A program made the translations under genes and the position numbers. From positions 1 to 64,000 of the forward strand of contig JAFLTO010000010.1 in the NCBI GenBank assembly GCA_022510425.1: 64,000 bases of DNA, read 5' to 3'. Below the pieces are notes generated by a model. That model did not search any database, had not been told where the DNA came from, and saw only the letters and a program-made list of their open reading frames with translations. This stretch comes from Muribaculaceae bacterium (GTDB taxonomy: Bacteria > Bacteroidota > Bacteroidia > Bacteroidales > Muribaculaceae). This document shows positions 15,314 to 24,466 of this stretch, piece by piece (position 1 is the first letter of the stretch; each line of letters opens with the position of its first letter).

Positions 15314-17803
15314 ATGAACATCTCTTATAAATGGCTCCGTCGCTTTATAGATTTTGATTTGGATCCTTATCAACTCGCTGCAGTGCTTACTTCTCTGGGC
15401 CTCGAATGTGATAATGTAGAAGAAGTAGAGTCAATTCCCGGTGGCCTTAAAGGTATCGTTATCGGTAAGGTCTTGACTTGTGAACCTCACCCGGATTCCG
15501 ACCATCTTCACGTCACAACCGTCGACTTGGGCAATGAGGTCATTGAAACTATTGTCTGTGGTGCTCCTAATGTAGCTGCCGGTCAAACTGTGGTGGTGGC
15601 AACCGTGGGGACGATACTTAAAATGGGGGACAAGGAACTCAAAATCAAGAAATCTAAGATTAGGGGTATAGAGTCTGCCGGGATGATATGTGCTGAAGAT
15701 GAAATTGGGGTAGGTAAGTCTCACGATGGTATTATTGTTATAGATAAAGAGATTACTCCGGGTACTCCTGCCGCTTCCTATTTCAATGTTGAAAGCGACT
15801 ATATGCTTGAAGTTGAATTGACTCCAAATCGTGTCGACGCGGCATCTCACCTTGGAGTGGCACGCGATCTGAAAGCTTATCTCTCTTGTAGATTGGCTGA
15901 GAAAAATTCATCTGAAATGCCCCCGGAGGTGCGAATACAGTCTGTAGAGGCTTTTGCTCCCGATAAGAATGATGGAGCTATTAAAATACAAGTGGACGAC
16001 CCCGTCGCTTGTCCTCGTTATTCCGGAGTAACTATTCGTAACGTCAAAGTGCAGGATTCTCCTGAATGGTTGAAAGAACTTCTCATCACGGTGGGTCAAC
16101 GACCAATCAACAATATAGTTGATATCACCAATTTTATCCTTATGGGGTTGGGACAGCCTCTTCATTGTTTCGACCTTTCTAAAATCAAAGGTGAAAAAAT
16201 TGTGGTGCGTACATGTCCTTCCGGTACTAAATTCACCACTCTCGACGGTGTTGAACACACCCTCCATGAGAAAGATCTTATGATTTGCGATGCAGAGAAA
16301 CCGATGTGTATCGCCGGAGTTTTCGGTGGCCTTGATTCAGGTGTCACTGAAGTCACAACATCAGTCTTTATTGAAAGCGCTTATTTCAATCCAACATGGA
16401 TTCGTAAGACTGCCCGTCGTCACGGCCTTTCAACTGATGCTTCATTCCGTTATGAACGTGGAGCTGATCCTTCTATCACTGTTTATGCCGCTAAACTTGC
16501 CGCCCTGTTGGTGCAGGAACTTGCGGGAGGCGAAATATGTGGAGAAGTGGAAGATTTGTATCCATCCCCGATTCTGCCTGCCGAAGTGGATCTTTCACTC
16601 CGCTATTGTGAGGACCTTATCGGAAAGAAGATTCCTGAAGATTTGGTTGTTTCCATTTTAAAGGCACTTGATATAAAAGTGGAGAAAGATCAAAATGATT
16701 CAGATATATTAAAGCTCCGCATACCCACATACCGAGTGGATGTTACCAGGCCTTGTGATGTGGTGGAGGATATTTTGAGGGTTTACGGATACAACAATGT
16801 GGAATTCGGAACAGAGATGCATTATTCTCCTTCTCATCATTCTCCCACCGACACCGATTATGCCTTAAGAGAATTGGTGAGCAATCGGCTTACAGGGGAA
16901 GGTTTCATGGAAATAATGAACAATTCTTTAAGTTCAACAGGTTACTACGAGAATAATGAGGAACTTCCGCTCGATTCAACCGTATTGGTAATGAATCCTT
17001 TGAGCTCTGATTTGGCTGTGATGCGTGCCACTCTGCTTTATGGCGGTTTGGAATCTATCGCATATAATATTAACCGCAAGGCTGAAAACCTTCGTTTCTA
17101 CGAATTTGGAAATGTATATACAAAGAAACAAGGTGTGGAATCAACTCCTGAAAATCCGTTGAAACCTTTCTCGGAATGGATGGAGCTTGGCATGTGGCTT
17201 ACCGGTGATTTTATTTCTCCTTCATGGAACCGCCAGAAAATTGAAGCATCACCTTTTGACCTTAAAGGTATCGTAGAAAATATTTTCCAGGTTTTAGGAC
17301 TTCCTGAAAATGCTGTTGCTCAGACCCAAGACAGCAGTGTTCTAATGGATGTAAGACTAAATTATACAACTCGTCAAGGGAAACGTATTGGCGAATTAGG
17401 TGTTGTCAGTGCAAAAATTCTTAAGAAATTCGGAATCAGTCAACCCGTATTCTTTGCCACCCTGAATTGGACTGAGATAATGAAACTTGTGGCCAACCAC
17501 AAAGTTACGTATACTCCCCTCCCAAGAACACAACCCGTTAAACGAGATCTCGCTCTCCTTATAGATAAATCCGTTACTTTCGCACATATCGAAGAGATAG
17601 TTTATAAGGCTGAAAAAAAACTCCTTAAGAATATCACCCTGTTCGATGTCTATGAAGGGAAGAATCTTCCTGAGGGAAAGAAGAGCTATGGCATAGCTAT
17701 CACCTTGCAAGATGATGAAAAGACCATGAACGACAAGCAGATCGATGCCGTGATGCAAAAAATAATCAAGGCTCTTGAATCTTCCGGAGCTACTCTGCGT
17801 TAA
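15314..17803 (+). CDS. pheT: Phenylalanine-tRNA ligase beta subunit
   Basis: PheT forms the alpha2-beta2 enzyme that charges tRNA-Phe. At 829 residues it is the usual bacterial length. In order: the N-terminal EMAP/tRNA-binding OB domain (about 40-155, 'GIVIGKVLTCEPHPDSDHL'), the B3/B4 editing domain, the B5 domain (about 410-480), the core catalytic-like domain, and the C-terminal ferredoxin-like anticodon-binding domain (about 735-829, 'PRTQPVKRDLALLIDKSVT'). pheS is not adjacent. Transcription would end at the strong bidirectional hairpin that overlaps the der stop codon. Confidence 0.97.
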   Translation: MNISYKWLRRFIDFDLDPYQLAAVLTSLGLECDNVEEVESIPGGLKGIVIGKVLTCEPHPDSDHLHVTTVDLGNEVIETIVCGAPNVAAGQTVVVATVGTILKMGDKELKIKKSKIRGIESAGMICAEDEIGVGKSHDGIIVIDKEITPGTPAASYFNVESDYMLEVELTPNRVDAASHLGVARDLKAYLSCRLAEKNSSEMPPEVRIQSVEAFAPDKNDGAIKIQVDDPVACPRYSGVTIRNVKVQDSPEWLKELLITVGQRPINNIVDITNFILMGLGQPLHCFDLSKIKGEKIVVRTCPSGTKFTTLDGVEHTLHEKDLMICDAEKPMCIAGVFGGLDSGVTEVTTSVFIESAYFNPTWIRKTARRHGLSTDASFRYERGADPSITVYAAKLAALLVQELAGGEICGEVEDLYPSPILPAEVDLSLRYCEDLIGKKIPEDLVVSILKALDIKVEKDQNDSDILKLRIPTYRVDVTRPCDVVEDILRVYGYNNVEFGTEMHYSPSHHSPTDTDYALRELVSNRLTGEGFMEIMNNSLSSTGYYENNEELPLDSTVLVMNPLSSDLAVMRATLLYGGLESIAYNINRKAENLRFYEFGNVYTKKQGVESTPENPLKPFSEWMELGMWLTGDFISPSWNRQKIEASPFDLKGIVENIFQVLGLPENAVAQTQDSSVLMDVRLNYTTRQGKRIGELGVVSAKILKKFGISQPVFFATLNWTEIMKLVANHKVTYTPLPRTQPVKRDLALLIDKSVTFAHIEEIVYKAEKKLLKNITLFDVYEGKNLPEGKKSYGIAITLQDDEKTMNDKQIDAVMQKIIKALESSGATLR

Positions 17804-17813
17804 AGATATCTCT

Positions 17814-17860
17814 AAAAATAATGATGGGAGGAAAAAATCATTCCTCCCATCATTATTTTT
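17814..17860. terminator. Bidirectional terminator between pheT and der
   Basis: A 20-bp perfect inverted repeat (17814-17833 and 17841-17860; AATGATGGGAGGAA and its complement) has A-rich and T-rich flanks on both sides. It ends pheT on + and der on -. The right arm touches the der stop codon. Confidence 0.9.
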
Positions 17861-19176
17861 TATTTGTCTCTCATAAAAATCTGGATAGGGGTTCCGTGGA
17901 AATCCCATTTCTCTCGTATTTTATTCTCCAGAAATCTTCTGTAAGGCTCTTTCACCCATTGGGGGAGATTGCAGAAGAATACGAAAGTGGGTATAATAGA
18001 TTCCTTCAACATGGTGACATATTTTATTTTCACAAACTTTCCTTTATTAGATGGTGGTGGAGTTTGAGCCACAACTTCCAACATATATGTGTTGAGTTGT
18101 GAAGTGGGAATTATACGTTTTCTATTATTCCACACATCCAGTGCAGTTTCAAGCACCTTGAAGATTCTTTGCTTAGTGAGAGCTGATGTAAAAAGAATAG
18201 GAAAGTCTGTAAAGGGAGCAAATTTGTTTCTGATAGCTTCTTCATACCTCTTTTGTGCAGTCAGGGAGCGATCTTCTATCAAATCCCACTTATTGACACA
18301 TACCACAAGTCCTTTCTTATTTCTCTGAATCAAAGAGAATATGTTAGCATCCTGTGCCTCAATGCCTCGTGTGGCATCTATCATCAATATACAAACATCA
18401 CTTGCCTCAATGGCTCTAATAGATCGGATAACACTATAATATTCTATATCCTCGTTCACCTTGTTTTTCTTTCTGATACCGGCGGTGTCAACGAGATAGA
18501 AATCAAAGCCGAATTTATTGTAACGATGATAGATCGAATCCCGGGTTGTGCCGGCTATATCTGTCACAATGTGCCTCTCTTCCCCTATAAAGGCATTTAT
18601 CAACGAAGACTTACCGGCATTAGGACGACCAACGATAGCGAATTTTGCAACATTATCCTCAGGCTGATCATCGGCTTTGGGTTCCGGCATATCAGCTATA
18701 ATTTTGTCCAAAAGGTCGCCTGTGCCGCTTCCGTTGGCCGACGATACTTCCACGGGTTCTCCCAGTCCCAGGGAATAAAATTCCGGAATATTGAATCGAG
18801 CATCCCCTTTGTCTTCTTTATTTGCTACAAGTATAACCGGTTTCTTTGATCTTCTCAATATCTGGGCAACTTTGTCGTCCAGATCAGTTACTCCGTTTGA
18901 AGCATCTACGACGAATAGAATCACATCTGCTTCTTCAATGGCAATCTCTACCTGCTTGTTGATCTCCGATTCAAATACATCATCGGAATTGACAACCCAG
19001 CCGCCTGTATCCACGATTGAGAATTCCTGTCCGCACCAATCCACTTTACCGTATTGGCGGTCGCGGGTTGTTCCCGCAGTGTCGTCCACTATCGCTGAAC
19101 GTGTCTGTGTTAATCTATTAAATAATGTGGATTTCCCTACATTAGGTCGTCCAACTATTGCTACTAACCTTCCCAT
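17860..19176 (-). CDS. der: Ribosome biogenesis GTPase Der (EngA)
   Basis: This essential double-GTPase acts in 50S subunit maturation. The 438 residues hold two G domains: the first has 'GRPNVGKST' (about 8-16), '[12 protein letters not shown]' and 'VANKEDK'; the second has 'GRPNAGKSS', '[12 protein letters not shown]' and 'NKWDL'. A C-terminal KH-like domain follows ('[29 protein letters not shown]'). It is the last gene of the minus-strand run yceD-rpmF-fabH-era-der, 57 bp after era. Confidence 0.97.
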   Translation of the reverse strand: MGRLVAIVGRPNVGKSTLFNRLTQTRSAIVDDTAGTTRDRQYGKVDWCGQEFSIVDTGGWVVNSDDVFESEINKQVEIAIEEADVILFVVDASNGVTDLDDKVAQILRRSKKPVILVANKEDKGDARFNIPEFYSLGLGEPVEVSSANGSGTGDLLDKIIADMPEPKADDQPEDNVAKFAIVGRPNAGKSSLINAFIGEERHIVTDIAGTTRDSIYHRYNKFGFDFYLVDTAGIRKKNKVNEDIEYYSVIRSIRAIEASDVCILMIDATRGIEAQDANIFSLIQRNKKGLVVCVNKWDLIEDRSLTAQKRYEEAIRNKFAPFTDFPILFTSALTKQRIFKVLETALDVWNNRKRIIPTSQLNTYMLEVVAQTPPPSNKGKFVKIKYVTMLKESIIPTFVFFCNLPQWVKEPYRRFLENKIREKWDFHGTPIQIFMRDK

Positions 19177-19233
19177 TTGTAAGTCTAACGTTTAGAGTTT
19201 AAAGTTTAATGTTAAGAGATAAGAATAAATCTC

Positions 19234-20157
19234 CTACTCCATGTAACCGAATGCCTTGAGCTTGTTCTCTCTGTTTCTCCAGTCTTTTTCCACTTTAACG
19301 AAAATCTCAAGATACACTCTCTTTCCAAAGAATCTTTCTATATCCTGACGTGCTTCGATTCCTACTTTCTTTATCTTATCGCCTCCTTTACCGATTATAA
19401 TACCTTTTTGAGTATCGCGCTCTACGTATATCACGGTCATAATATGGATGGAACTTTCTGTCTCTTCAAATTTTTCAACCACCACTTCAGAACTGTAGGG
19501 TATTTCCTTCTCATAGTTCAATAGAAGCTTCTCTCTTATAATTTCAGTCACAAAGAATCGTGCAGGCTTGTCGGTAAGGGCATCTTTGCCGAAGAAGGGA
19601 AGGGAAACAGGCAGAAGTTCCACAATTCTCTTCATGAGGTTATCTATGTTGAACTTCTCGGTGGCACTTGTAGGGAAAATTTCAGCCTTCGGAAGTCTCT
19701 CGTGCCACTTGTCTACCAATTCTTGCAGCTCAGCATCATTTTTCAATAAATCAATTTTATTAATAACCAATAGCACGGGAACATCTTCTTTGCTCACTCT
19801 GTCAAGAAAATCCTTGTTCTTTTCAGGATCCTCCACTACATCTGTCACGTAGAGAAGTATATCAGCATCTGTAAGAGCTCCTTCTGAAAAACCCAACATT
19901 GATTCCTGGAGCTTATATTTCGGTTTTAAAACTCCCGGGGTGTCTGAAAACACAATCTGATATTCAGGAGTGTTAACTATACCGGTTATCCTGTGGCGTG
20001 TAGTTTGTGCTTTTGAAGTTATTATGGAGATTCGCTCGCCAACTAAATCATTCATAAGCGTGGATTTACCCACATTCGGATTCCCTACTATATTTACAAA
20101 ACCTGCCTTATGGGGTTGTTCAGGTTGTTCCGATAATATTTTTACATCTTCTTCCAT
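19234..20157 (-). CDS. era: GTPase Era
   Basis: Era binds 16S rRNA and supports 30S assembly. I start at ATG 20157 (307 residues, typical) because the longer ORF from 20256 only adds sequence translated from the fabH-era gap. It has the G1 motif 'GNPNVGKST', G3 'DTPG', G4 'NKIDLL', and a C-terminal KH domain with 'GIIIGKGGDKIKKVG'. It lies between fabH (95 bp upstream) and der, matching the conserved Bacteroidales order. Confidence 0.96.
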   Translation of the reverse strand: MEEDVKILSEQPEQPHKAGFVNIVGNPNVGKSTLMNDLVGERISIITSKAQTTRHRITGIVNTPEYQIVFSDTPGVLKPKYKLQESMLGFSEGALTDADILLYVTDVVEDPEKNKDFLDRVSKEDVPVLLVINKIDLLKNDAELQELVDKWHERLPKAEIFPTSATEKFNIDNLMKRIVELLPVSLPFFGKDALTDKPARFFVTEIIREKLLLNYEKEIPYSSEVVVEKFEETESSIHIMTVIYVERDTQKGIIIGKGGDKIKKVGIEARQDIERFFGKRVYLEIFVKVEKDWRNRENKLKAFGYME

Positions 20158-20252
20158 AATTTTTGTTTTTAATAAGAGGCAGGAAATAGCTTCCTGCCCT
20201 CTGTGCATATCAATTCTTCTATATAATTTTAACACAAAAAAAGAAGAGTGGT

Positions 20253-21365
20253 TCACGAACCACTCTCATCAGCTTTTTCAGTTTTTTCAACCTTTTCGGC
20301 TTTCTCTTTTTCTTTCTTTTCTTTTTCCCTACGTTTTTCCTCCTCTTTGTCTCGTTTGAGTTGTTCTTTAGTCGGTTTGGTATCGAATGCCCATATTAAA
20401 TACATAGCACCCCAGGTGAAACCTGCACCAAAGGCAGTGAGAAGGATTTTATCCCCTTTCTTAAGACGGTATTTGAAGTCATCAAGACATAAAGGTATGG
20501 TAGCAGCCGAAGTATTACCGTATTTTTCGATATCGATCAACACTTTCCGATCATCTATCTTGGTTCTACCTGCCACAGCCTCTATAATCCGGAGGTTAGC
20601 CTGATGAGGGACAAGCCAATCCACTTCTTCAATGCTAAGATTGTTGCGTTTCATCACCGAAAGGGTGGATTGGAGCATATCTCTCACGGCATGCTTATAC
20701 ACCACTCTTCCTTCTTGATAAACGAAGTGTTCTTTTGCAGCAACAGTTTCATGTGAAGCGGGTTTGACACTTCCACCGGCTTTCATCACCAGATGTGAGA
20801 GCCCTGAACCATCCACATGGAATTCTCCATCCATCACTCCCACCGGTTCGTCGGTAGGCTCTATGAGGACACATGCTGCAGCATCTCCAAATAGTGGACA
20901 CGTGGCTCTGTCTTCATAATCCACCATGCTTGTCATTTTTTCGGCACACACCACAATGATCTTCTTATAAAGCCCTGCCTGGATGTATGCTCTGGCTGAT
21001 TGTACTGACACAATAAACCCGGCACAAGCCGCCTGTATATCATATGCATAACAATTTACAAGGCCGCAATTATGAGCAATGATTGAAGCAGTGGATGGAA
21101 AACGGTAATCCGGGTTGGATGTGCCGCAGATAAGCAGTTCTATTTCTTCCGGTTTGGTGCCCGTTTCTGCAAGCAGTTTTTCCACAGCTTTTATGCCAAG
21201 GAAACTTGAACCTTTACCGGGCTCTTTAAGCACCCTCCTCTCTTTGATACCCACGCGTGTGGTGATCCACTCGTCGTTGGTGTCAACCATTTTTGAGAGC
21301 ATCTCGTTGTCGAGTATGTCGTCGGGCACGTATGAAGCGATACCGCTTATCTTTGCGTTAAGCAT
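20253..21365 (-). CDS. fabH: 3-oxoacyl-ACP synthase III (FabH) with a charged C-terminal tail
   Basis: This enzyme condenses acetyl-CoA with malonyl-ACP to start fatty acid synthesis. The catalytic triad is visible: Cys114 in 'DIQAACAGF', His254 in 'VPHQANLRI' and Asn284 in 'YGNTSAATIP'. The enzyme proper ends near residue 328 ('AFGAGFTWGAMYLIW'), the normal FabH length. A further 42 residues made almost only of Lys, Glu, Arg and Asp ('KEEEKRREKEKKEKEKAEK') follow, which is unusual and probably a disordered or single-helix tail. It lies 25 bp after rpmF. Confidence 0.95.
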   Translation of the reverse strand: MLNAKISGIASYVPDDILDNEMLSKMVDTNDEWITTRVGIKERRVLKEPGKGSSFLGIKAVEKLLAETGTKPEEIELLICGTSNPDYRFPSTASIIAHNCGLVNCYAYDIQAACAGFIVSVQSARAYIQAGLYKKIIVVCAEKMTSMVDYEDRATCPLFGDAAACVLIEPTDEPVGVMDGEFHVDGSGLSHLVMKAGGSVKPASHETVAAKEHFVYQEGRVVYKHAVRDMLQSTLSVMKRNNLSIEEVDWLVPHQANLRIIEAVAGRTKIDDRKVLIDIEKYGNTSAATIPLCLDDFKYRLKKGDKILLTAFGAGFTWGAMYLIWAFDTKPTKEQLKRDKEEEKRREKEKKEKEKAEKVEKTEKADESGS

Positions 21366-21390
21366 GATGCTTGAATGATTGCTTGTGAAT

Positions 21391-21573
21391 TTAAGCCTTT
21401 ACTTTGTCGATCACCTGACGGCCACGATAGTATCCACACTCGCCGCAGATTGTGTGCCATACATGCCAAGCTCCACAGTTGGGGCATATTGCTATAGTAG
21501 GAATCAAGGCCATATCGTGAGTTCTACGTTTAGCCGTACGGGTATGTGATTGTCTTCGTTTAGGATGTGCCAT
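21391..21573 (-). CDS. rpmF: 50S ribosomal protein L32
   Basis: The 60-residue L32 begins 'AHPKRRQSHTRTAKRRTH' and carries a zinc-ribbon with Cys-x2-Cys ('CPNC') and a second Cys-x2-Cys ('CGEC'). It sits between the yceD-like gene and fabH, the widely conserved lipid/ribosome gene pairing. Confidence 0.96.
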   Translation of the reverse strand: MAHPKRRQSHTRTAKRRTHDMALIPTIAICPNCGAWHVWHTICGECGYYRGRQVIDKVKA

Positions 21574-21628
21574 ATCTCTTAATTATTATTATATTCGTAT
21601 TACTTTGTTATCTATCTTTTATCTCTTA

Positions 21629-22159
21629 TTAATCCTCTTCAACTCCGGCTTCCATATCGGCATCTACATCATCGAGGGCTGCCTCCACTTCTTCATCTCC
21701 GGTGGAGTTGGCTCTATTTTTATGTAGTGCTGCAAGCATGGCTCGGTTACATTTACCCATTGGATGTACATGCCTCAAAGGTATAGTCAGCACTATTGTA
21801 TCATAAAGCATATACGCTACGTTAAGGTAATTGTCGGAATGGGGTATCACCAAAAGATCGTCGCTTTCATCATTGTAGCCATCTCCGTATTTCACAGTTA
21901 TGTGATATGTGGTGTCAACTTCATGATCTATTGGATCCAAGCAACGGTCGCATGGTATTTTGAGCATCCCTTTGCATGTGAATGTGCAGTCGTAGGTCTC
22001 GTTCTTCTTTTCAAGATCCAGATGCACCTTTACATCGCTGCTAATAACGTCGGGATTCTCCATGTTTTTGAAGAATTCAGTGCCGCATTCGAAATCCTGT
22101 TCATATTTGCCGTCGCCTAAAGACGCCAGCTGAATCTTATAAGGCGCAAATTTTCCCAC
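21629..22159 (-). CDS. yceD: DUF177 / YceD family protein
   Basis: This 176-residue member of the YceD/DUF177 family (linked to 23S rRNA and ribosome assembly) is recognised by the 'CKGMLKIPCDRCLDPIDHEVD' block typical of the family and by its position directly upstream of rpmF. The C-terminus is strongly acidic ('EVEAALDDVDADMEAGVEED'). It is the first gene of the minus-strand operon; the tRNA-Arg gene lies about 30 bp upstream on the same strand. Confidence 0.85.
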   Translation of the reverse strand: MGKFAPYKIQLASLGDGKYEQDFECGTEFFKNMENPDVISSDVKVHLDLEKKNETYDCTFTCKGMLKIPCDRCLDPIDHEVDTTYHITVKYGDGYNDESDDLLVIPHSDNYLNVAYMLYDTIVLTIPLRHVHPMGKCNRAMLAALHKNRANSTGDEEVEAALDDVDADMEAGVEED

Positions 22160-22186
22160 TTTTTGAGAATTTTACGGGTTTTTGAC

Positions 22187-22261
22187 TGGTACCTCCGAGG
22201 AGAATCGAACTCCTATCTAAAGTTTAGGAAACTTCTATTCTATCCGTTGAACTACAGAGGC
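22187..22261 (-). tRNA. tRNA-Arg (anticodon CCT)
   Basis: Read on the minus strand it starts GCCTCTG and ends GGAGGTACCA, so the CCA end is encoded. The D arm (GTTC/GAAT), the anticodon arm GAAGT-TTCCTAA-ACTTT with anticodon CCT (decodes AGG), and the T arm AGGAG-TTCGATT-CTCCT all pair. The acceptor stem has G-U pairs at 1-72 and 6-67. Confidence 0.93.
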
Positions 22262-22379
22262 ATTCTGCATGCTGAATCTTCCCCCTTGAGTGAGGGCTTA
22301 TGTCAGCGGTGCAAAATTAGACAAAAAATTGTTTCTAACCAAAAAATTATGGATTGCACTCTTATTCACAATTTTTTAC

Positions 22380-22387
22380 TTACCTTT
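22380..22387 (+). promoter_or_regulatory. -7 box of the cytidine deaminase gene
   Basis: TACCTTTG matches TAnnTTTG and lies about 18 nt before ATG 22406, which supports that start over the track's 22163. Confidence 0.55.
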
Positions 22388-22405
22388 GCCTCAAATCCCT
22401 GTGCC

Positions 22406-22897
22406 ATGAAAAAATTTGAAATAAAGGCTTTAATCAAAGAAGTTTCTTTTGACGAGTTAAATGAATTAGACCGCCGGTTAGTAGAAACCGCTAAGGAAGC
22501 AACCCGACGTGCTTATGCACCTTTTTCGAAATACAATGTTGGGGCCGCTATTTTACTTGATAACGGAAGAGTGGTGGAGGGTAGCAACCAGGAAAATGCA
22601 GCTTATCCTTCCGGATTATGCGCCGAAAGAACTGCCGCGTTCTTTGCTTCATCTTCAAATCCCGGTATCGCATTCAAAAAGATTGCAATAGCTTCATGGA
22701 TAGATCCCGGATCCGATAGGGATTGGGAAGAGGGGTTCCAGAAACATCCCGTGTCTCCTTGCGGGGGCTGCCGACAGGCTCTTTTGGAATACGAGCATCT
22801 ATTTGGCGACATAGAGGTGATACTTTATGGTCGCGACAAAGTCTACATTCTTCCTTCTATAAAATCCCTTCTTCCTCTGGCTTTCACCGAATTTTAA
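22406..22897 (+). CDS. cdd: Cytidine deaminase
   Basis: This zinc enzyme deaminates cytidine and deoxycytidine for pyrimidine salvage. I start at ATG 22406 (163 residues) because the longer ORF runs antisense through the tRNA-Arg gene and upstream of the promoter. The motifs are clear: 'FSKYNVGAAIL', the zinc/catalytic 'CAERTAAFF' and the second zinc pair 'PCGGCRQALLEY'. At this length it is the homotetrameric type plus a short N-terminal extension. It appears to be monocistronic. Confidence 0.93.
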   Translation: MKKFEIKALIKEVSFDELNELDRRLVETAKEATRRAYAPFSKYNVGAAILLDNGRVVEGSNQENAAYPSGLCAERTAAFFASSSNPGIAFKKIAIASWIDPGSDRDWEEGFQKHPVSPCGGCRQALLEYEHLFGDIEVILYGRDKVYILPSIKSLLPLAFTEF

Positions 22898-22968
22898 CTT
22901 AAAGAATAAAAGTTAATTTATCACCCGGGAAAGATTTTGAGAAAAATTTTTTAATTAGGAAGGATCAT

Positions 22969-24306
22969 CTATATTTCGAGGAAGAATGTTTCGAGCCAGA
23001 TAAAGGCCATACCTGCCAAATAGCCGGATAAGGCCATCAAGGAAATTCGCTTCATATACCAACCGAAGGGTATCTTCTCAATTCCCATTGCGACGACACC
23101 GGCAGCCGAGCCAATGATAAGCATACTTCCTCCTACACCTGCACAGAATGTTAGTAAGTGCCAGAAGAGACCATCCTGTAAGAAGTAAGATGTATACACC
23201 GGATCTAAGGAGGCTTCCACCACAGTCTGATCCACAACCGGATACATGTCCATACAAGCGGCCACCAAGGGTACATTGTCTACTATAGAAGACAGTATAC
23301 CGATAATGCCATTGATCATGTAAGCATTGTGGAATGTTTCGTTTAGCCACATAGCCAGACTGTTAAGAATTCCGGCTTGACCCAGAGCCGCCACAGCCAT
23401 AAGGATACCGAGGAAGAAAATGATGGTATCCATATCTATATGATGGATAATCCCGGAAATCCTGCCGTCCATCTTTCCGTCAAGCTTGTTTTTCTTTACA
23501 ATTATTTCTGTAATCACCCATAACACTCCCAAAGAGAGCAGGATACCGATATAGGGTGCCAGATGAGTCAAAGCCTTGAAAACGGGCACGAACAATAAGC
23601 CTAAAACGCCGCAGACAAGGATTATTAAAGAGAGTTTTCGATTATTCACATAAAGGTCGTAACCGGTTCTATATCCAGGGTCAACTACGGCTACTATCGG
23701 TTCAGGCTTGATCATCGTGGAGGCGATGATCAATGGCACAATTACAGAAACCACTGACGGTAACAAAAGATTTATAATCAGATTCACTGATGTGACATAA
23801 TTCTTCATCCAAAGCATGATGGTGGTGATATCGCCGATTGGCGACCAAGCACCTCCGGCATTGGCCGACAAAACGATAACGGACGCAAAAATCCATCTCT
23901 CTTTTTGCTCTGAAAGCAATTTCCTCAACATCATCACCATGATGATGGTGGTGGTCATATTGTCGAGTATAGCCGAGAGAAAGAAAGAGATAAACGCAAG
24001 CATCCACATGAGCATTCTCTTATTGGAAGCCTTGATATTGTCAACAATGAATCTAAAGCCGCCATATCGGTCTATTAATTCAACTATTGTCATCGCCCCT
24101 ATAAGGAATACCACTATTTCACAAGTGTCTCCCAATGCTTCCACCATCTCGGTGGAAATCAGCGGGTCGTCACCACACACAGCGTAAACTGCCCACAACA
24201 AACCGCACATGATTATGGCTATACTGGCTTTGTTGACGGATAGTATATGTTCTCCGGCAATGAAAAGATATCCTACTACGAATATCGCGATTAAGGCGGC
24301 AATCAT
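22969..24306 (-). CDS. nhaD: Na+/H+ antiporter NhaD
   Basis: This 445-residue inner-membrane protein has about 12 predicted TM helices. Regions such as 'FLIGAMTIVELIDRYGGFRF', 'ILDNMTTTIIMVMMLRKLL', 'SANAGGAWSPIGDITTIMLWM' and 'SSIVDNVPLVAACMDMYP' are characteristic of the NhaD/ion transporter superfamily, including the paired 'DN(M/V)' re-entrant motifs. It exchanges Na+ (or Li+) for H+. A TAATTTTG -7 box lies at 24352-24359 on the minus strand. It is transcribed alone; 160 bp separate it from priA. Confidence 0.92.
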   Translation of the reverse strand: MIAALIAIFVVGYLFIAGEHILSVNKASIAIIMCGLLWAVYAVCGDDPLISTEMVEALGDTCEIVVFLIGAMTIVELIDRYGGFRFIVDNIKASNKRMLMWMLAFISFFLSAILDNMTTTIIMVMMLRKLLSEQKERWIFASVIVLSANAGGAWSPIGDITTIMLWMKNYVTSVNLIINLLLPSVVSVIVPLIIASTMIKPEPIVAVVDPGYRTGYDLYVNNRKLSLIILVCGVLGLLFVPVFKALTHLAPYIGILLSLGVLWVITEIIVKKNKLDGKMDGRISGIIHHIDMDTIIFFLGILMAVAALGQAGILNSLAMWLNETFHNAYMINGIIGILSSIVDNVPLVAACMDMYPVVDQTVVEASLDPVYTSYFLQDGLFWHLLTFCAGVGGSMLIIGSAAGVVAMGIEKIPFGWYMKRISLMALSGYLAGMAFIWLETFFLEI

Positions 24307-24351
24307 GACCTTCCTTTATTGGTTTTTAGGTTAGAGGAAAATTATTAAAGG

Positions 24352-24359
24352 CAAAATTA
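24352..24359 (-). promoter_or_regulatory. -7 box of nhaD
   Basis: On the minus strand this reads TAATTTTG, about 45 nt before the nhaD ATG. The -33 box is weak. Confidence 0.5.
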
Positions 24360-24466
24360 AGAAATTTACGGGGATAAAGATTAAAATTTTAAGCCAATTT
24401 TTAGGGAAGAGTTCTTAGTGAATGCGGCTTATAGCATAGCTTTTGAGATGAGTTCAAAAAATAAAA

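Noticed and set aside
22163-22405. N-terminal extension of cytidine deaminase
   Set aside because: It translates the antisense of tRNA-Arg and lies upstream of the -7 box; the conserved protein begins at ATG 22406.
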